Positions 17,500-27,686 of a stretch of DNA of 64,000 nt are shown piece by piece. This stretch comes from Paracoccaceae bacterium (lineage in GTDB: Bacteria; Pseudomonadota; Alphaproteobacteria; Rhodobacterales; Rhodobacteraceae). The position numbers were made by a program, and so were the translations under genes. Location of the stretch: contig JALHOL010000003.1 of NCBI GenBank assembly GCA_022843025.1, forward strand, positions 248,001-312,000, written 5' to 3'. Every line of letters starts with the position of its first letter. Position 1 is the stretch's first letter. The notes below the pieces were generated by a model. That model was not told the origin of the DNA. It did not search any database and saw nothing but the letters and a program-made list of their open reading frames with translations.

Positions 17500-18483
17500 G
17501 TGTCTGTGTTCAACATCCTCTGCATCGGCCAATCCGGACGGCTTCAGTATGAAGCCATCCTCCTTGCCGCCTCGCTGCGCGCACAATCCCCCGGCTTTCA
17601 GGGCCGCCTGCTGATCGCCACCCCGCGCCCCGGCCCGCTCTGGCCCGGCCAGAACCCGCAACTCACCGATCCCGCCACCCTCGCCCTTCTCGCGGAACTC
17701 GGGGCCGAGGTCATCCCCTTCGACAGCCGCGCCTTCGGGGCCGCCTACCCCCATGGCAACAAGATCGAGGCGCTGGGTCAGATCCCCGACGAACCGTTCC
17801 TGTTCCTGGACACTGACACGATCATCACCGGTGATCTCTCCACCCTGAGCCCCGATTTTGCCAAGCCTTCCGCATCCATGAAGCGCGAGGGGACGTGGCC
17901 GCAGATCGAGCTTTACGGCCCCGGCTACACCGCCATCTGGCAAAGCCTCTACACCCGCTTCGGGCTGGACTTCGCCTCCAGCCTCGATACCACCCAGCCC
18001 GATGAATACTGGCAGCGCTACCTCTATTTCAACGCAGGCTGGTTCCTGCATGAAAGCCCCCGCCGCTTTGGCGAATTGTTCCTGAAATATGCGTCCGAGA
18101 TTGCCGCCAACCCCGGCCCCGCGCTGGCCTGCCAGCCTCTCAACCCCTGGCTCGATCAGGTGGCCCTGCCCTTGGTGATCCATGCGCTTGGCGGTGGCCG
18201 CCCCGGACCGGAACTGGCAGGGCTGGACGGCGCGCTTACCTGCCATTGGCGCATCCTGCCGCTGTTTTTCGCCCGCGAAAGAGATCGTGCGGTCGCGGTC
18301 ATGGAACAGGTTGCCGCTGACCCGCGCGTCGAACGCGTGCTGCGCCACTATGCCCCGTTCAAAAAGATGCTTTATCGCGGCGAAGGCCAGCAGGTCCGCG
18401 CCCTGTTCGACCGTGCAGACCTGCCGCGCAAGGAACAGGCCATCCGCAACGCCATCAAGCGCGCGGGGTTGTGGTCGCGGTAG
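17500..18483 (+). CDS. Glycosyltransferase-like protein (nucleotide-diphospho-sugar transferase fold)
   Basis: A 327-residue protein starting at GTG 17500 (or GTG 17506), 22 bases after the preceding stop; no strong ribosome-binding site marks the start. FLFLDTDTIITGDL is a DxD-type metal/nucleotide-sugar motif near residue 105, and the layout with YFNAGWFLHES resembles GT8-like enzymes. The N-terminus NILCIGQSGRLQYEAILLAASLR is Rossmann-like. I cannot name donor or acceptor. There is no polysaccharide locus around it, so its context says little. Confidence 0.65.
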   Translation: MSVFNILCIGQSGRLQYEAILLAASLRAQSPGFQGRLLIATPRPGPLWPGQNPQLTDPATLALLAELGAEVIPFDSRAFGAAYPHGNKIEALGQIPDEPFLFLDTDTIITGDLSTLSPDFAKPSASMKREGTWPQIELYGPGYTAIWQSLYTRFGLDFASSLDTTQPDEYWQRYLYFNAGWFLHESPRRFGELFLKYASEIAANPGPALACQPLNPWLDQVALPLVIHALGGGRPGPELAGLDGALTCHWRILPLFFARERDRAVAVMEQVAADPRVERVLRHYAPFKKMLYRGEGQQVRALFDRADLPRKEQAIRNAIKRAGLWSR

Positions 18484-18526
18484 ACGCCACTCAATGATCC
18501 CACGGCGGCCGCCAAGGGCCGAACCG

Positions 18527-19126
18527 TCACAGTTCCAGCATCACCACCGGCCAAAGCGACGCCACCAGCAGCCCCGCCATCGTCCAGTTGAACACCCGCA
18601 GCCGCCCCAGCGCCTCCAGCCACCGCCGCAGCCCTTGCCCCGCCGCCGCCCAGACGGAAACCGACGGCAGGTTCACCAGCGCAAACACCCCCGCCACCGC
18701 CGCATAGGCCCCGACCGAAGGTTCCGGCACATAGGCCGCCACGGCGCCCAGCGCCATGGCCCATGCCTTGGGGTTCACCCATTGAAACGCCGCCGCCTGC
18801 AAGAACGTCATCGGCCGCCCCCCGGCCTTGCCCTCGCCCGGCGCACCAGAGCGGGCAATCTTCCATGCAAGCCACAGCATGTAGGCCACCGCCGCGACCT
18901 TCAGCACCGTCAGCGCCCATGGCACCGCCACAAACACCCCGGCCACCCCCAGCCCCACCAGAAACACCATCACCGAATGGCCGACCGAGATTCCGATCAT
19001 ATGCGGCACCGTCCGCCGCAGCCCGAAATTCACACCTGACGCCAACAGCATCATGTTATTCGGCCCCGGCGTGACCGAGGTGACAAAGGCAAAGCCCAGC
19101 AGAGCAAGGAAAAGATCATGGGTCAT
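18527..19126 (-). CDS. LysE/RhtB family amino-acid exporter
   Basis: A 199-residue inner-membrane translocator with about six helices. The family hallmark VTPGPNNMMLLASGVNFGLRR lies in the first loop, and the C-terminal half has FQWVNPKAWAMALGA, also conserved. It probably exports an amino acid or derivative. The start at 19126 removes an unsupported 19-residue extension. It is divergent from an Lrp/AsnC regulator with a 73-base gap, the classical exporter-regulator pairing. Confidence 0.88.
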   Translation of the reverse strand: MTHDLFLALLGFAFVTSVTPGPNNMMLLASGVNFGLRRTVPHMIGISVGHSVMVFLVGLGVAGVFVAVPWALTVLKVAAVAYMLWLAWKIARSGAPGEGKAGGRPMTFLQAAAFQWVNPKAWAMALGAVAAYVPEPSVGAYAAVAGVFALVNLPSVSVWAAAGQGLRRWLEALGRLRVFNWTMAGLLVASLWPVVMLEL

Positions 19127-19199
19127 GCCACAATTCCTAACACCCGAACCACGCTTGAGGATTGCAAATTCAGCGTCAGACACGCATCATTCACAACAA

Positions 19200-19652
19200 A
19201 TGACGAAGATTGATGACATAAACGCCCGCATATTGCGCGAACTGCGCCGCGATGGCCGGATCAGCAACCTGATCCTGGCCGAACGCGTGGGCCTCTCCCC
19301 CTCTGCCTGCCTGCGACGCGTGCAGGAAATGGAACGCTCCGGCCTCATCAAAGGCTACCGCGCCGTGCTTGATCCCGCCCAGCTTGGCATCGGCTTCACG
19401 GCCTATGTCACTGTGGGCCTGAACACCCATACCAAGGCCAGCCAAGAGGCATTTGAACGCGCCGTCGCCCGCGCCCCGCAGGTTACCGAATGCCACAACA
19501 TCACCGGCACGGTGGAATATCTGCTGCGCGTCGAATGTGCCGACCTTGCAGCCTACAAGCATTGGCACACCGATGTGCTGGGCACCCTGCCGCAGGTGCA
19601 ATCCATCACCACCTTTGTCGTGATGGGCAGCCCCAAGGACGACCGCGCCTGA
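19200..19652 (+). CDS. Lrp/AsnC family transcriptional regulator
   Basis: A 150-residue regulator. Residues 1-60 form the winged helix-turn-helix (DDINARILRELRRDGRISNLILAERVGLSPSACLRRVQEME) and the remainder an RAM/Lrp ligand domain (VTVGLNTHTKASQEAFERA, TGTVEYLLRVEC). The ATG at 19200 begins MTKIDDINARIL, the family's usual opening; no clear Shine-Dalgarno sequence precedes it. It most likely senses an amino acid and controls the divergent LysE exporter. Confidence 0.9.
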   Translation: MTKIDDINARILRELRRDGRISNLILAERVGLSPSACLRRVQEMERSGLIKGYRAVLDPAQLGIGFTAYVTVGLNTHTKASQEAFERAVARAPQVTECHNITGTVEYLLRVECADLAAYKHWHTDVLGTLPQVQSITTFVVMGSPKDDRA

Positions 19653-19793
19653 ACGCAAGGGTCTGGTAACCTCCGCGCCGGATTCTGGACGCTGCCGCAG
19701 CCCACCGCCGGACAGGAGCCAACGCCCTCATGTGCAACCGCGCACCCTTAACCACGATTCCGCGCCCTGCCCTGCGCAAATTTGTATGCACGT

Positions 19794-19837
19794 TTTGCTG
19801 CACAGCCATCTGCACAGGAAGCTGCACGCCGAAATCC
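19794..19837 (+). repeat. Periodic CTGCAC element, copy A
   Basis: A 44-bp element with CTGCAC at 19798, 19810 and 19822, exactly 12 bp apart; ATGCAC at 19786 continues the phase upstream. Its first 12 bases (TTTGCTGCACAG) and last 17 (GCTGCACGCCGAAATCC) are identical to copy B at 57200-57243, with the same 15-base separation. It lies in a convergent intergenic gap between the Lrp and VOC genes, so it is not an obvious promoter of either. The 201-base gap holds nothing else that I recognise. Confidence 0.75.
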
Positions 19838-19853
19838 AATCATCCCATTGAAA

Positions 19854-20267
19854 TTAATGGGAAAACACCCCATCCATAGTCGGAAACCCCTTCACCTCAA
19901 TCGGATTCCCCGCCGGGTCGCGAAAGAACATCGTCCATTGCTCCCCCGGCTCGCCCTCGAATCGCACCTGCGGCTCCAGCACAAAATCCACCCCCGCCGC
20001 CCGCAGCCGCCCCGCCAGCTGCTGCCACTCGGGCAGATGCAGCACCAACCCGAAATGCGGCATCGGCACCATCCTCTCGCCCACCCGTCCGGTCGCGGCA
20101 TTGGCAAAGGGCCCACCCAGATGCAGGCTCAGTTGATGGCCAAAGAAATCGAAATCCACCCAGGTCGGCGCAGACCGCCCCTCGGCGCAGCCCAGCACCC
20201 CGCCATAAAAGCCCCGCGCCGCCTCAAGATCATCGACATGGATCGCCAGATGAAAGGGCGTCAGCAT
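19854..20267 (-). CDS. VOC superfamily (glyoxalase-like) protein
   Basis: A 137-residue vicinal-oxygen-chelate protein with two beta-alpha-beta-beta-beta modules. It opens LTPFHLAIHVDDLEAARGFYGGVLGC, with the first metal-site His in FHLAIHV. PHFGLVLHLPEWQ and VRFEGEPGEQWTMFFRDPAGNPIEV carry the other positions typical of glyoxalase/dioxygenase relatives. GGGAGG seven bases before 20267 fixes the start. Substrate unknown; monocistronic. Confidence 0.85.
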   Translation of the reverse strand: MLTPFHLAIHVDDLEAARGFYGGVLGCAEGRSAPTWVDFDFFGHQLSLHLGGPFANAATGRVGERMVPMPHFGLVLHLPEWQQLAGRLRAAGVDFVLEPQVRFEGEPGEQWTMFFRDPAGNPIEVKGFPTMDGVFSH

Positions 20268-20452
20268 GGTCTTTCCTCCCGTCATTCCCCGTTGTCAGAG
20301 ATTATCCTTCCCCCCGCCCCCGGCAAGGCGCAATAGCGCATTCGCCAAACCCTTGAAAAACGGGCGAATCCTCTCTTCTTCCTTGGCCCCCTTCACAGCC
20401 CGCCCCCCATCCCCTAACCTCCGCGCATCTTATTCCTTGGGAGGGGATCGCC

Positions 20453-21745
20453 ATGTCAGAAGACCGCAAACTCGCTTTTGAGACGCTCCAGATTCACGCC
20501 GGCGCCGAGCCGGACCCCGCCACGGGCGCGCGGCAGGTGCCGATCTACCAGACCACCGCCTATGTCTTCCGCGATGCCGACCACGCAGCGAAACTCTTCA
20601 ACCTGCAAGAGGTGGGCTATATCTACTCCCGCCTGACCAACCCCACCGTCTCGGCGCTGGCCAACCGGGTCTGCGCGCTGGAAGGCGGGGCCGGGGCGAT
20701 CTGCTGCTCTTCGGGCCATGCTGCACAGATCATGGCGCTGTTCCCGCTGATGGGGCCGGGTCTGAACATCATCGCCTCCACCCGCCTTTATGGCGGCACG
20801 ATGACCCAGTTCAGCCAGACCATCAAACGCTTCGGCTGGTCAGCCAAGTTCGTCGATTTCGACGATCTCGCCGCGCTTGAAGCCGCGGTGGACGACAACA
20901 CCCGCGCCATCTTCTGCGAATCCATCGCCAATCCAGGCGGCTACATCACCGACCTCGATGCCGTGGCCAAGGTGGCCGACAAGGTCGGTTTGCCGCTCAT
21001 CGTCGACAACACCTCTGCCACCCCCTACCTCTGCCGCCCCATCGAACATGGCGCGACCTTGGTGGTCCATTCCGCCACCAAATACCTCACCGGCAACGGC
21101 ACGGTGACGGGCGGCGTGGTGGTGGATTCCGGCAAATTCGACTGGTCCAAATCCGGCAAATTCCCCTCTCTGTCCGAACCCGAACCCGCCTATCACGGGC
21201 TGGCCTTCCACCCGGCGCTGGGGGCCATGGCCTTCACCTTCCACTCCATCGCCGTGGGCCTGCGCGACCTTGGCATGACGATGAACCCTCAAGGCGCGCA
21301 TTACACGCTGATGGGGATCGAAACCCTGTCGCTGCGGATGGACCGGCACGTCGAGAACGCCCGCAAAGTGGCCGAATGGCTGGAGAAAGACCCCCGCATC
21401 GACTATGTCACCTATGCGGGCCTGCCGTCTTCGCCCTACAACCACCGCGTCGCACGCATCTGCCCAAAGGGGGCGGGGGCGCTGTTCACCTTCGCGGTCA
21501 AGGGCGGCTATGACGCCTGCGTCAAGCTGATCGACAATGTGAAACTGTTCAGCCACGTCGCCAACCTTGGCGATACCCGGTCGCTGATCATCCATTCGGC
21601 CAGCACCACTCACCGGCAACTGACGGAAGAACAGCAGATCAAATCCGGTGCCGCGCCGAATGTTGTGCGTGTCTCCATCGGCATCGAACATGCCGATGAC
21701 ATCATCGCCGATCTCGATCAGGCATTGGCCAAGGCAACGGCCTGA
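20453..21745 (+). CDS. metY: O-acetylhomoserine aminocarboxypropyltransferase (sulfhydrylase)
   Basis: A 430-residue PLP enzyme of the Cys/Met metabolism family. It makes homocysteine from O-acetylhomoserine and sulfide. The opening LAFETLQIHAGAEPDP, YIYSRLTNPTVSALANRV, and SATKYLTGNGTVTGG with PLP lysine Lys210 match MetY; the length (about 430 rather than 380-400) separates it from MetB/MetC. GGGAGGGG precedes the ATG. A small hairpin with ATTCGCC/GGGCGAAT arms lies about 80-110 bases upstream, but I do not see a SAM riboswitch. A strong bidirectional terminator follows. Confidence 0.94.
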   Translation: MSEDRKLAFETLQIHAGAEPDPATGARQVPIYQTTAYVFRDADHAAKLFNLQEVGYIYSRLTNPTVSALANRVCALEGGAGAICCSSGHAAQIMALFPLMGPGLNIIASTRLYGGTMTQFSQTIKRFGWSAKFVDFDDLAALEAAVDDNTRAIFCESIANPGGYITDLDAVAKVADKVGLPLIVDNTSATPYLCRPIEHGATLVVHSATKYLTGNGTVTGGVVVDSGKFDWSKSGKFPSLSEPEPAYHGLAFHPALGAMAFTFHSIAVGLRDLGMTMNPQGAHYTLMGIETLSLRMDRHVENARKVAEWLEKDPRIDYVTYAGLPSSPYNHRVARICPKGAGALFTFAVKGGYDACVKLIDNVKLFSHVANLGDTRSLIIHSASTTHRQLTEEQQIKSGAAPNVVRVSIGIEHADDIIADLDQALAKATA

Positions 21746-21756
21746 TCCACAACGAA

Positions 21757-21782
21757 AAAGGGGCGCCCCTCGGCGCCCCTTT
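21757..21782. terminator. Bidirectional terminator between metY and SIMPL gene
   Basis: Eleven-base stem AAAGGGGCGCC (21757-21767) / GGCGCCCCTTT (21772-21782), four-base loop. A-run on one side and T-run on the other let it serve both convergent genes. Confidence 0.85.
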
Positions 21783-21799
21783 CCACCCGTGCGCCCCTA

Positions 21800-22513
21800 T
21801 CAGGGCTGCACAATCTCCCAGGTGATGGTGACATTGGCCGTCACCCCAACCTCGCCACCCGCCACAGGCACCGGCGCATCGGCCATCGCGGCCTCCATCC
21901 GATACATCGGCATCGGGGATGACATCCCCGCCTCGCTGATCGACACGATCTTCCCAAGGCTTGCCCCCGCCGCACCCACCAGCAGCTCGGCCCGCGCCTT
22001 GGCCTTGGCCACAGCCGTCTTGCGCGCCTCATCCATCGCCGGGTCCGGCTCGGCCAGCCCGAAGCTGATCCCGTTCAGCGTATTGGCCCCATCCGTGATC
22101 GCCGCATCCAGCACACCACCCAGCTTGCCAATGTCGCGTACCCGGATCGACAGAATGTTCGACGCGACATATCCCTGAATGACCGGCATTGAACTGCCAT
22201 CAGTGTTCGACCAGTTGGGGTTCAGGTTCAGCGTCGATGTCTGAATGTCCCGATCCTCTACCCCGGCCGCCTTCACACGCTCCAGCACGGCCGTCAGCGC
22301 CTCGGTATTGGCCGCCATGGCCGCCGCCGCCGTATCACCCTGCGTCGTCACACCCAGGCTGACCGTGGCCAGATCGGGGGCCGATGTCACCACGCCCTCA
22401 CCTGTCACGGTGATGGTGGCGGGGGTGATATGGTCATCGGCCAAGGCCAGCGTCGGGGCCAGACCCGGCACCATCAGCGCCGTGGAAAGCAGAACTGCCG
22501 AAAGAACGCGCAT
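21800..22513 (-). CDS. SIMPL (DUF541) domain exported protein
   Basis: A 237-residue periplasmic protein. The start at 22513 gives a clean signal peptide (MRVLSAVLLSTALMVPGLAP, then LALA). The mature domain ITVTGEGVVTSAPDLATVSLGVTT and the repeated VASNILSIRVRDIGKLGGVLDA region are hallmark SIMPL/DUF541 sequences, related to Brucella BP26 and E. coli YggE. Those proteins form oligomeric assemblies and are linked to oxidative-stress tolerance, but the biochemistry is open. It is divergent from the large fusion protein. Confidence 0.88.
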   Translation of the reverse strand: MRVLSAVLLSTALMVPGLAPTLALADDHITPATITVTGEGVVTSAPDLATVSLGVTTQGDTAAAAMAANTEALTAVLERVKAAGVEDRDIQTSTLNLNPNWSNTDGSSMPVIQGYVASNILSIRVRDIGKLGGVLDAAITDGANTLNGISFGLAEPDPAMDEARKTAVAKAKARAELLVGAAGASLGKIVSISEAGMSSPMPMYRMEAAMADAPVPVAGGEVGVTANVTITWEIVQP

Positions 22514-22679
22514 GGGGAAAACTCCTGTAAGGCGACCCTTGCCTTTTCCACCCGCCACCCTTCTGCGGCAAGTCAGATAACTGTGTAGTCTCCTTCCCTT
22601 CGGCAAAAACCTGCTGTAGGACGTTACGCACTCCCGCCTTGCATTCCCGCTGTCCCGGAAGCTGTGCTAGACCCGCCCC

Positions 22680-25619
22680 ATGAAGCCGAACTTTGCCCTG
22701 AACTTCACCGATGACAGCATCACGCTGCTGCACCGCACAAAGCGTGGCTGGGCAGAGGTGGGACGCACGGCATTTGATGTCGATGATTTGCCCGCCGCGA
22801 TGGCCGACCTCAAGGCCAAGGCCGAAGGTTTGGCCCCGGGCGGCATCACGACCAAGCTCGTCATCCCCAATTCGCAGATCAAGTATCTGACAATCGCCGC
22901 CCCCGGCCCCGACGCCGACAGCCGCAAGGCGCAGATCGTTGCCGGGCTTGAGGGGCAAACCCCCTATGACTTGGTCGATCTGGTCTGGGATCACACCGGT
23001 ACCGGCGACAGCGTGCAGGTGGCCGTTCTGGCGCGCGAGACGCTGGACGAAGCCGAAGGCTTCGCCGCCGCCAACGGCTTCAACCCTGTCTCCTTTGTCG
23101 CCATCCCGCTGGATGCCAGCTTCGGCACGGAACCGTTCTTCGGGCAGACCAGCTTTTCCCAATCGGTCCTGAAGGATGGCCAGAAGGTCGACCGCGACGC
23201 CGATCCGATCCGGCTGCCGGACGCCGAACCCGCGCCGCAGCCGGAACCCGATCCGGCCCCGCAGCCCGAACCGGAGCCCCTTCCCGAACCCGAACCGCTG
23301 CCGATCCCGGAACCGTTGCCCGAACCGGCACCGGATGTCGTGCCGCAGCCGCTGCCCGAACCAGACCCGGTCCCCGCGCCGGAAGATCTGCCGCTGTCCG
23401 ACCCGGTGCCGGAACCCGAACCCGCCGGCATCCCGGGCGGGATCGATGAAAACCCCGATCCCTTCCCGATGGAATTGCCGCCCCTGCCGAATGATTTCGG
23501 CACGGACCGCCCCTCGACATCCCCCGCCGCATCCTTTGCGGATGAACTGGCCTTGGCCACCCAAGCCGCCGCACGGTCCGAAGCGCCCGTCGATCCGGCC
23601 GCCATTGCCGCAACACTCAGCGCGGGCGATCCGCCCGCCACCGCATCGGTTCTGGACAACTCCATCCCCGATCTGGACGAAGCGCCGATGGCAATTGACG
23701 TCGGCGACGATCTCGCCGATGCGCCCACCGGGGCCAAAGCCGAACGCCGCCTGATCATCGACCCATCGGTCGAGGATGATCTGCCGCCCATGCCGTCGGG
23801 CGCGGCGCTGTCGGCCTATGCCAGCCGCCCGCTGACTGGCGACGCACCGCCCCGCCCGGCCCCCACCGTGGCCGAGGCAGACCGCCCCGCCCCGCGTGGC
23901 GGCGCAAAGCCCGTGGCGGACAAGCCCGCCACTTCGCGCCCGGTGCCGAAGTTCAGCTATGAAACACCGGGCGAAAAGCCCCCGACCCCCGCCGCCAAGG
24001 CGCTGCGCGGCGTGACTTCACTGGTTACCGCGCCCTCCATTCCCGGCGGGCGCAAGGCCAAGGTCTCGCCTCCTGCAACGGCGGCAAGCAATGCCGTGGC
24101 CAGTGCCGCCGCCGCTGCTGCCGGGGCCACGCCCAAAGGCAGTGATCCCGCCCGCCGTCCTGCCGGGCTGGGCAGCCGCCCGATGCCCGTACGCGGCAAA
24201 CCCCGCCATCTGGGCCTGATCCTGACCGGCATCCTGCTGATCATGCTCGCCCTCGCGGCGGGATTGTCGTCTTTCTACGTCAGCTGGACGCAAGACGAAC
24301 AAGCCGCACCTGTCGAAACCGCCGCCGCCCCGGAAGCCGCAGCACCTGACGCCGCCGATCTGCCCGCCCCGGAAGACGAGATGCTGGCGGATCTGCAAGA
24401 CCCTGCCGATCTTACCCCCGAAACTCCGGTCGCTGAGGCCACCCCCGAAACGGCCCCCGCCGATGGCGTGGTGATGACGGCCGAAGATCCCAACGCCGCC
24501 CCCGCCGCCGAGGCGACGCCCGAACCCGCACCCGCCACGGTGATCGCGGGTGATCCGGCCCCGGCCAATGCCCCGGCGAATGAGGCGCAGGACGAAATTT
24601 TCCTGTCTGGCTCCGACACGCCCCCCGCCCCGGTGGATGCCGCAGCCCTCCCTGCGCCCACGGCACGCGCCGATGCCGCCCCACTGCCGCAGCAGCCCCC
24701 CCCTCCCTTCGGCACGGTCTATCAGTTCGATGAGAACGGCCTTATCCGGCCCACGCCCGAAGGGATCGCCACCCCCGAGGGTGTTTTGCTTTTCGCAGGC
24801 TCCCCCGCCCTTCTGCCGCCCAGCCGGCCAGAGGCCATCACCGCTGCTGCTCGCGCCGCCGAACAGGCTGCCGCACCGGCGATTGCACCGGGTACGACAG
24901 AGCCTGCCGCCGCCACCGCCGCAGAACCCGCGGTGATCGTGCCGTCAGACCCGGCACTTGCCGATGCGCGCCCGCTGCCGCGTCCGGCCGATCTGGCACC
25001 CGCCCCGGCAGAAACCGCTGGCGATGATGGGGCATCACTCGGCCCTGAACTCGATCCGCGCATCGCAACCATTCGTCCTGCCGTCCGGCCGGAAAGCATT
25101 GTCGCCGCCGCCGTGGCCGCAGGGGCCATCGCCCCCACGACGGCCAGCGCGAATGGCAGCCTTGCCCTCATCGCGCCCGAAGGCACGGTCACCCCGATTG
25201 GCCTTACCATTTCGCGCCGCCCTGCCGCACGCCCCGGCGACATGACCCGCGCAGTCGAAGCTGCCGTCGCCGCCGCGATCCGCCAGCCCGAACCCGAGCC
25301 GCCCTCGGCCGAGGTCACGCCTGAAACGGAAGAAGAACCCGAACTCGCCGCCGCCACCGCGCCGCGCATCCCCTCTAGCGCGAATGTCGCCAAACAGGCG
25401 ACCATCCGCAACGCCATCAACCTGCGCGACATGAACCTGATCGGCGTCTACGGCACCTCGTCCCAGCGCTATGCGCTGGTGCGCAACCCGAATGGCCGTT
25501 ACGTCAAGGTCGAGGTGGGCGATCGTCTGGATGGTGGCCGCGTTGCCGCCATCACCGCGTCGGAACTGCGCTACGAAAAGCGCGGTCGCATGGTGGTTCT
25601 GGCCCTTCCGAACAGCTGA
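22680..25619 (+). CDS. Bitopic membrane protein with GspL/PilM-like N-terminus and GspC/PilP-like C-terminus
   Basis: A 979-residue protein. Residues 1-150 ([54 protein letters not shown]) resemble the actin-like cytoplasmic domain of type II secretion GspL or pilus PilM. Residues about 180-260 are a Pro-Glu repeat linker; acidic, Ala/Pro-rich sequence follows. One transmembrane helix lies at about 509-533 ([19 protein letters not shown]). The last 75 residues ([40 protein letters not shown]) resemble the GspC/PilP homology domain. No other secretion or pilus gene is nearby. Function unknown; the domain calls are by eye. Confidence 0.7.
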   Translation: MKPNFALNFTDDSITLLHRTKRGWAEVGRTAFDVDDLPAAMADLKAKAEGLAPGGITTKLVIPNSQIKYLTIAAPGPDADSRKAQIVAGLEGQTPYDLVDLVWDHTGTGDSVQVAVLARETLDEAEGFAAANGFNPVSFVAIPLDASFGTEPFFGQTSFSQSVLKDGQKVDRDADPIRLPDAEPAPQPEPDPAPQPEPEPLPEPEPLPIPEPLPEPAPDVVPQPLPEPDPVPAPEDLPLSDPVPEPEPAGIPGGIDENPDPFPMELPPLPNDFGTDRPSTSPAASFADELALATQAAARSEAPVDPAAIAATLSAGDPPATASVLDNSIPDLDEAPMAIDVGDDLADAPTGAKAERRLIIDPSVEDDLPPMPSGAALSAYASRPLTGDAPPRPAPTVAEADRPAPRGGAKPVADKPATSRPVPKFSYETPGEKPPTPAAKALRGVTSLVTAPSIPGGRKAKVSPPATAASNAVASAAAAAAGATPKGSDPARRPAGLGSRPMPVRGKPRHLGLILTGILLIMLALAAGLSSFYVSWTQDEQAAPVETAAAPEAAAPDAADLPAPEDEMLADLQDPADLTPETPVAEATPETAPADGVVMTAEDPNAAPAAEATPEPAPATVIAGDPAPANAPANEAQDEIFLSGSDTPPAPVDAAALPAPTARADAAPLPQQPPPPFGTVYQFDENGLIRPTPEGIATPEGVLLFAGSPALLPPSRPEAITAAARAAEQAAAPAIAPGTTEPAAATAAEPAVIVPSDPALADARPLPRPADLAPAPAETAGDDGASLGPELDPRIATIRPAVRPESIVAAAVAAGAIAPTTASANGSLALIAPEGTVTPIGLTISRRPAARPGDMTRAVEAAVAAAIRQPEPEPPSAEVTPETEEEPELAAATAPRIPSSANVAKQATIRNAINLRDMNLIGVYGTSSQRYALVRNPNGRYVKVEVGDRLDGGRVAAITASELRYEKRGRMVVLALPNS

Positions 25620-25712
25620 GCCTATCGGCAGCCAAAGCCGGTTGCAGCCGGTCGGTGGTTCGGATCATGATATCGCGATACATGGCCCGGAACGGGCTGC
25701 ACAAGGGGCGGT

Positions 25713-27686
25713 ATGGAAGGGTTCCTTCTCGAAGCCAGCATCTATCTTGGCGCGGCGATCCTCGTCGTGCCCCTTGCGATGCGACTTGGCCTTGGATCAG
25801 TGCTCGGCTACCTCGCCGCTGGCATTCTGGTCGGTCCGGTCTTTGGCATCGCCGGGGCGGAAACCGCCGATCTTCAACATTTTGCCGAATTCGGCGTGGT
25901 GTTGATGCTGTTCCTGATCGGTCTGGAACTGGAACCCCGCACGTTGTGGGATATGCGTGACCGGCTGATTGGTCTGGGCGGCGCGCAGGTGGTGCTTACG
26001 ACCACGGCCATCGCGCTTCTGGCCTATACACTTGGCTTTGCCTGGCAGGTCGCGCTGACCTTCGGGCTGATCCTATCGCTGTCGTCCACCGCCATCGTCC
26101 TGCAAACGTTGAATGAAAAGGCGCTGATGCGCACCGCCGGGGGGCGGGCCTCCTTCTCTGTCCTGCTGACACAGGATATCGCCGTCATCCCGATGCTGGC
26201 CTTCCTGCCATTGCTGGCGCTTCCCGCCATCCTTGGCCCCACTGCCGACCTCTACGGCATCACAAACAGCGCCGAAGAGGCCGCCCATGGGGCAGAGAAC
26301 GCAGCAGAGCCGCTTTTGACGCTGGTCGAGCAGCTTCCCGGTTGGGCCACCACCCTGCTCACCCTCGCCATCGTGGGCAGCATAGTGCTTGCCGGAAACT
26401 TCCTGTCGCGCCCCGTCTTTCGCTTTGTCCACGCCGCCCGTCTGCCGGAAATGTCGACCTTCTTTTCGCTGCTGATCGTGCTGGGCATCGCCTTTCTGAT
26501 GATGCTGGTGGGCCTGTCCCCCGCCCTTGGCACCTTTGTCGCCGGGGTGGTGCTGGCCAACTCGGAATTCCGCCACCAGATCGAGGCCGATATCAAACCC
26601 TTCAAGGGCCTTCTCCTTGGCCTGTTCTTCATGACTGTCGGCATCGGCATCGACACCCGGCAACTTTTCGGTCAGCCCGTCACCATCCTGTCGCTGACCC
26701 TTGGCCTGATCGCGGTAAAGGCAGCGGTGCTCTATTGCCTTGCGGTTTTGTTTAAACTCCGCGGGCATGACCGCTGGCTCTTCACCCTGGGCCTTGCCCA
26801 GGCAGGTGAATTCGGCTTCGTGCTGATCGGCTTTGCCCGCCAGCAGGGTATCTTGTCGCTCAATCAGGGGCAGGTAGCGCTTCTGGTGGTCAGCCTGTCC
26901 ATGCTTCTGACCCCGGCGCTGTTCATCGCCTATGAACGGCTGGCCAGCCGCGTGCGCGCCCGCACTCCCGACCGCGCGCCAGACCTGATTGATGAAAAGG
27001 GCCGCGTCATCATCGCGGGCATCGGCCGCTTTGGTCAGGTGGTGAACCGGCTTGTCCGCATGTCGGGGCTGTCCACCGTCGTGCTGGATTCCGACATGGC
27101 CACGATTGAAACCATGCGCCGCTTTGGCGTGAAGGGCTTTTTCGGCGATCCGTCCAACCCCGCCCTGTTGGATGCCGCCGGACTGGCCGAGGCGGCCATT
27201 CTGGTGGTTGCCGTCGACAGCCGCGAAAACACCAACCGGATCGTGCGCTACGCCCGCAGCCAGCGCCCCGATCTTCACATCGTCGCCCGCGCCCGTGACC
27301 GCGTGCATGTCTATGAACTCTATCAGGCCGGGGCCAATGACATTGTCCGCGAAACCTTTGACAGCTCCATCCGCGCGGGGCGCTATGTGCTGGAAAACAT
27401 GGGGTTCACGGAATACGAGGCGGCGAAACTGTCGCAGACCTATTTCAAGGTGGACCGCGCCGCGATGCGCGATCTGGCCAGCCTATGGGTTCCGGGCCAA
27501 CCCGTGCATCTGAATGATGCCTATGTCGAACGGGCCAAGCAGCTTGATCGCGACTTGGAAACCGCCCTGATCGACGAGCTTTATGAAACCCGCCCGATGG
27601 AGGGCGAGGATGTCCCCGCCCCCTTTACCGAAGTGGCCGAGGAAGACGCCCTCGCCGATCCTGCACCGCGATCAGAATCCGTCTAG
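25713..27686 (+). CDS. Monovalent cation:proton antiporter-2 (CPA2/Kef type) with RCK domain
   Basis: A 657-residue inner-membrane K+(Na+)/H+ antiporter. About 12 transmembrane segments fill residues 1-400, including [20 protein letters not shown] and [20 protein letters not shown] cytosolic RCK/TrkA-N NAD-binding domain starts near residue 430 ([18 protein letters not shown]). Glutathione-gated KefB/KefC are the nearest named relatives; no KefF/KefG partner is adjacent. AAGGGG precedes the ATG. Its stop overlaps the convergent cobT stop by 4 bases. Confidence 0.9.
   Translation: MEGFLLEASIYLGAAILVVPLAMRLGLGSVLGYLAAGILVGPVFGIAGAETADLQHFAEFGVVLMLFLIGLELEPRTLWDMRDRLIGLGGAQVVLTTTAIALLAYTLGFAWQVALTFGLILSLSSTAIVLQTLNEKALMRTAGGRASFSVLLTQDIAVIPMLAFLPLLALPAILGPTADLYGITNSAEEAAHGAENAAEPLLTLVEQLPGWATTLLTLAIVGSIVLAGNFLSRPVFRFVHAARLPEMSTFFSLLIVLGIAFLMMLVGLSPALGTFVAGVVLANSEFRHQIEADIKPFKGLLLGLFFMTVGIGIDTRQLFGQPVTILSLTLGLIAVKAAVLYCLAVLFKLRGHDRWLFTLGLAQAGEFGFVLIGFARQQGILSLNQGQVALLVVSLSMLLTPALFIAYERLASRVRARTPDRAPDLIDEKGRVIIAGIGRFGQVVNRLVRMSGLSTVVLDSDMATIETMRRFGVKGFFGDPSNPALLDAAGLAEAAILVVAVDSRENTNRIVRYARSQRPDLHIVARARDRVHVYELYQAGANDIVRETFDSSIRAGRYVLENMGFTEYEAAKLSQTYFKVDRAAMRDLASLWVPGQPVHLNDAYVERAKQLDRDLETALIDELYETRPMEGEDVPAPFTEVAEEDALADPAPRSESV

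Noticed and set aside
20268-20452. Possible SAM-II riboswitch upstream of metY
   Set aside because: Alphaproteobacterial met genes often have one, but the conserved pseudoknot core is not visible; only a small hairpin is present.
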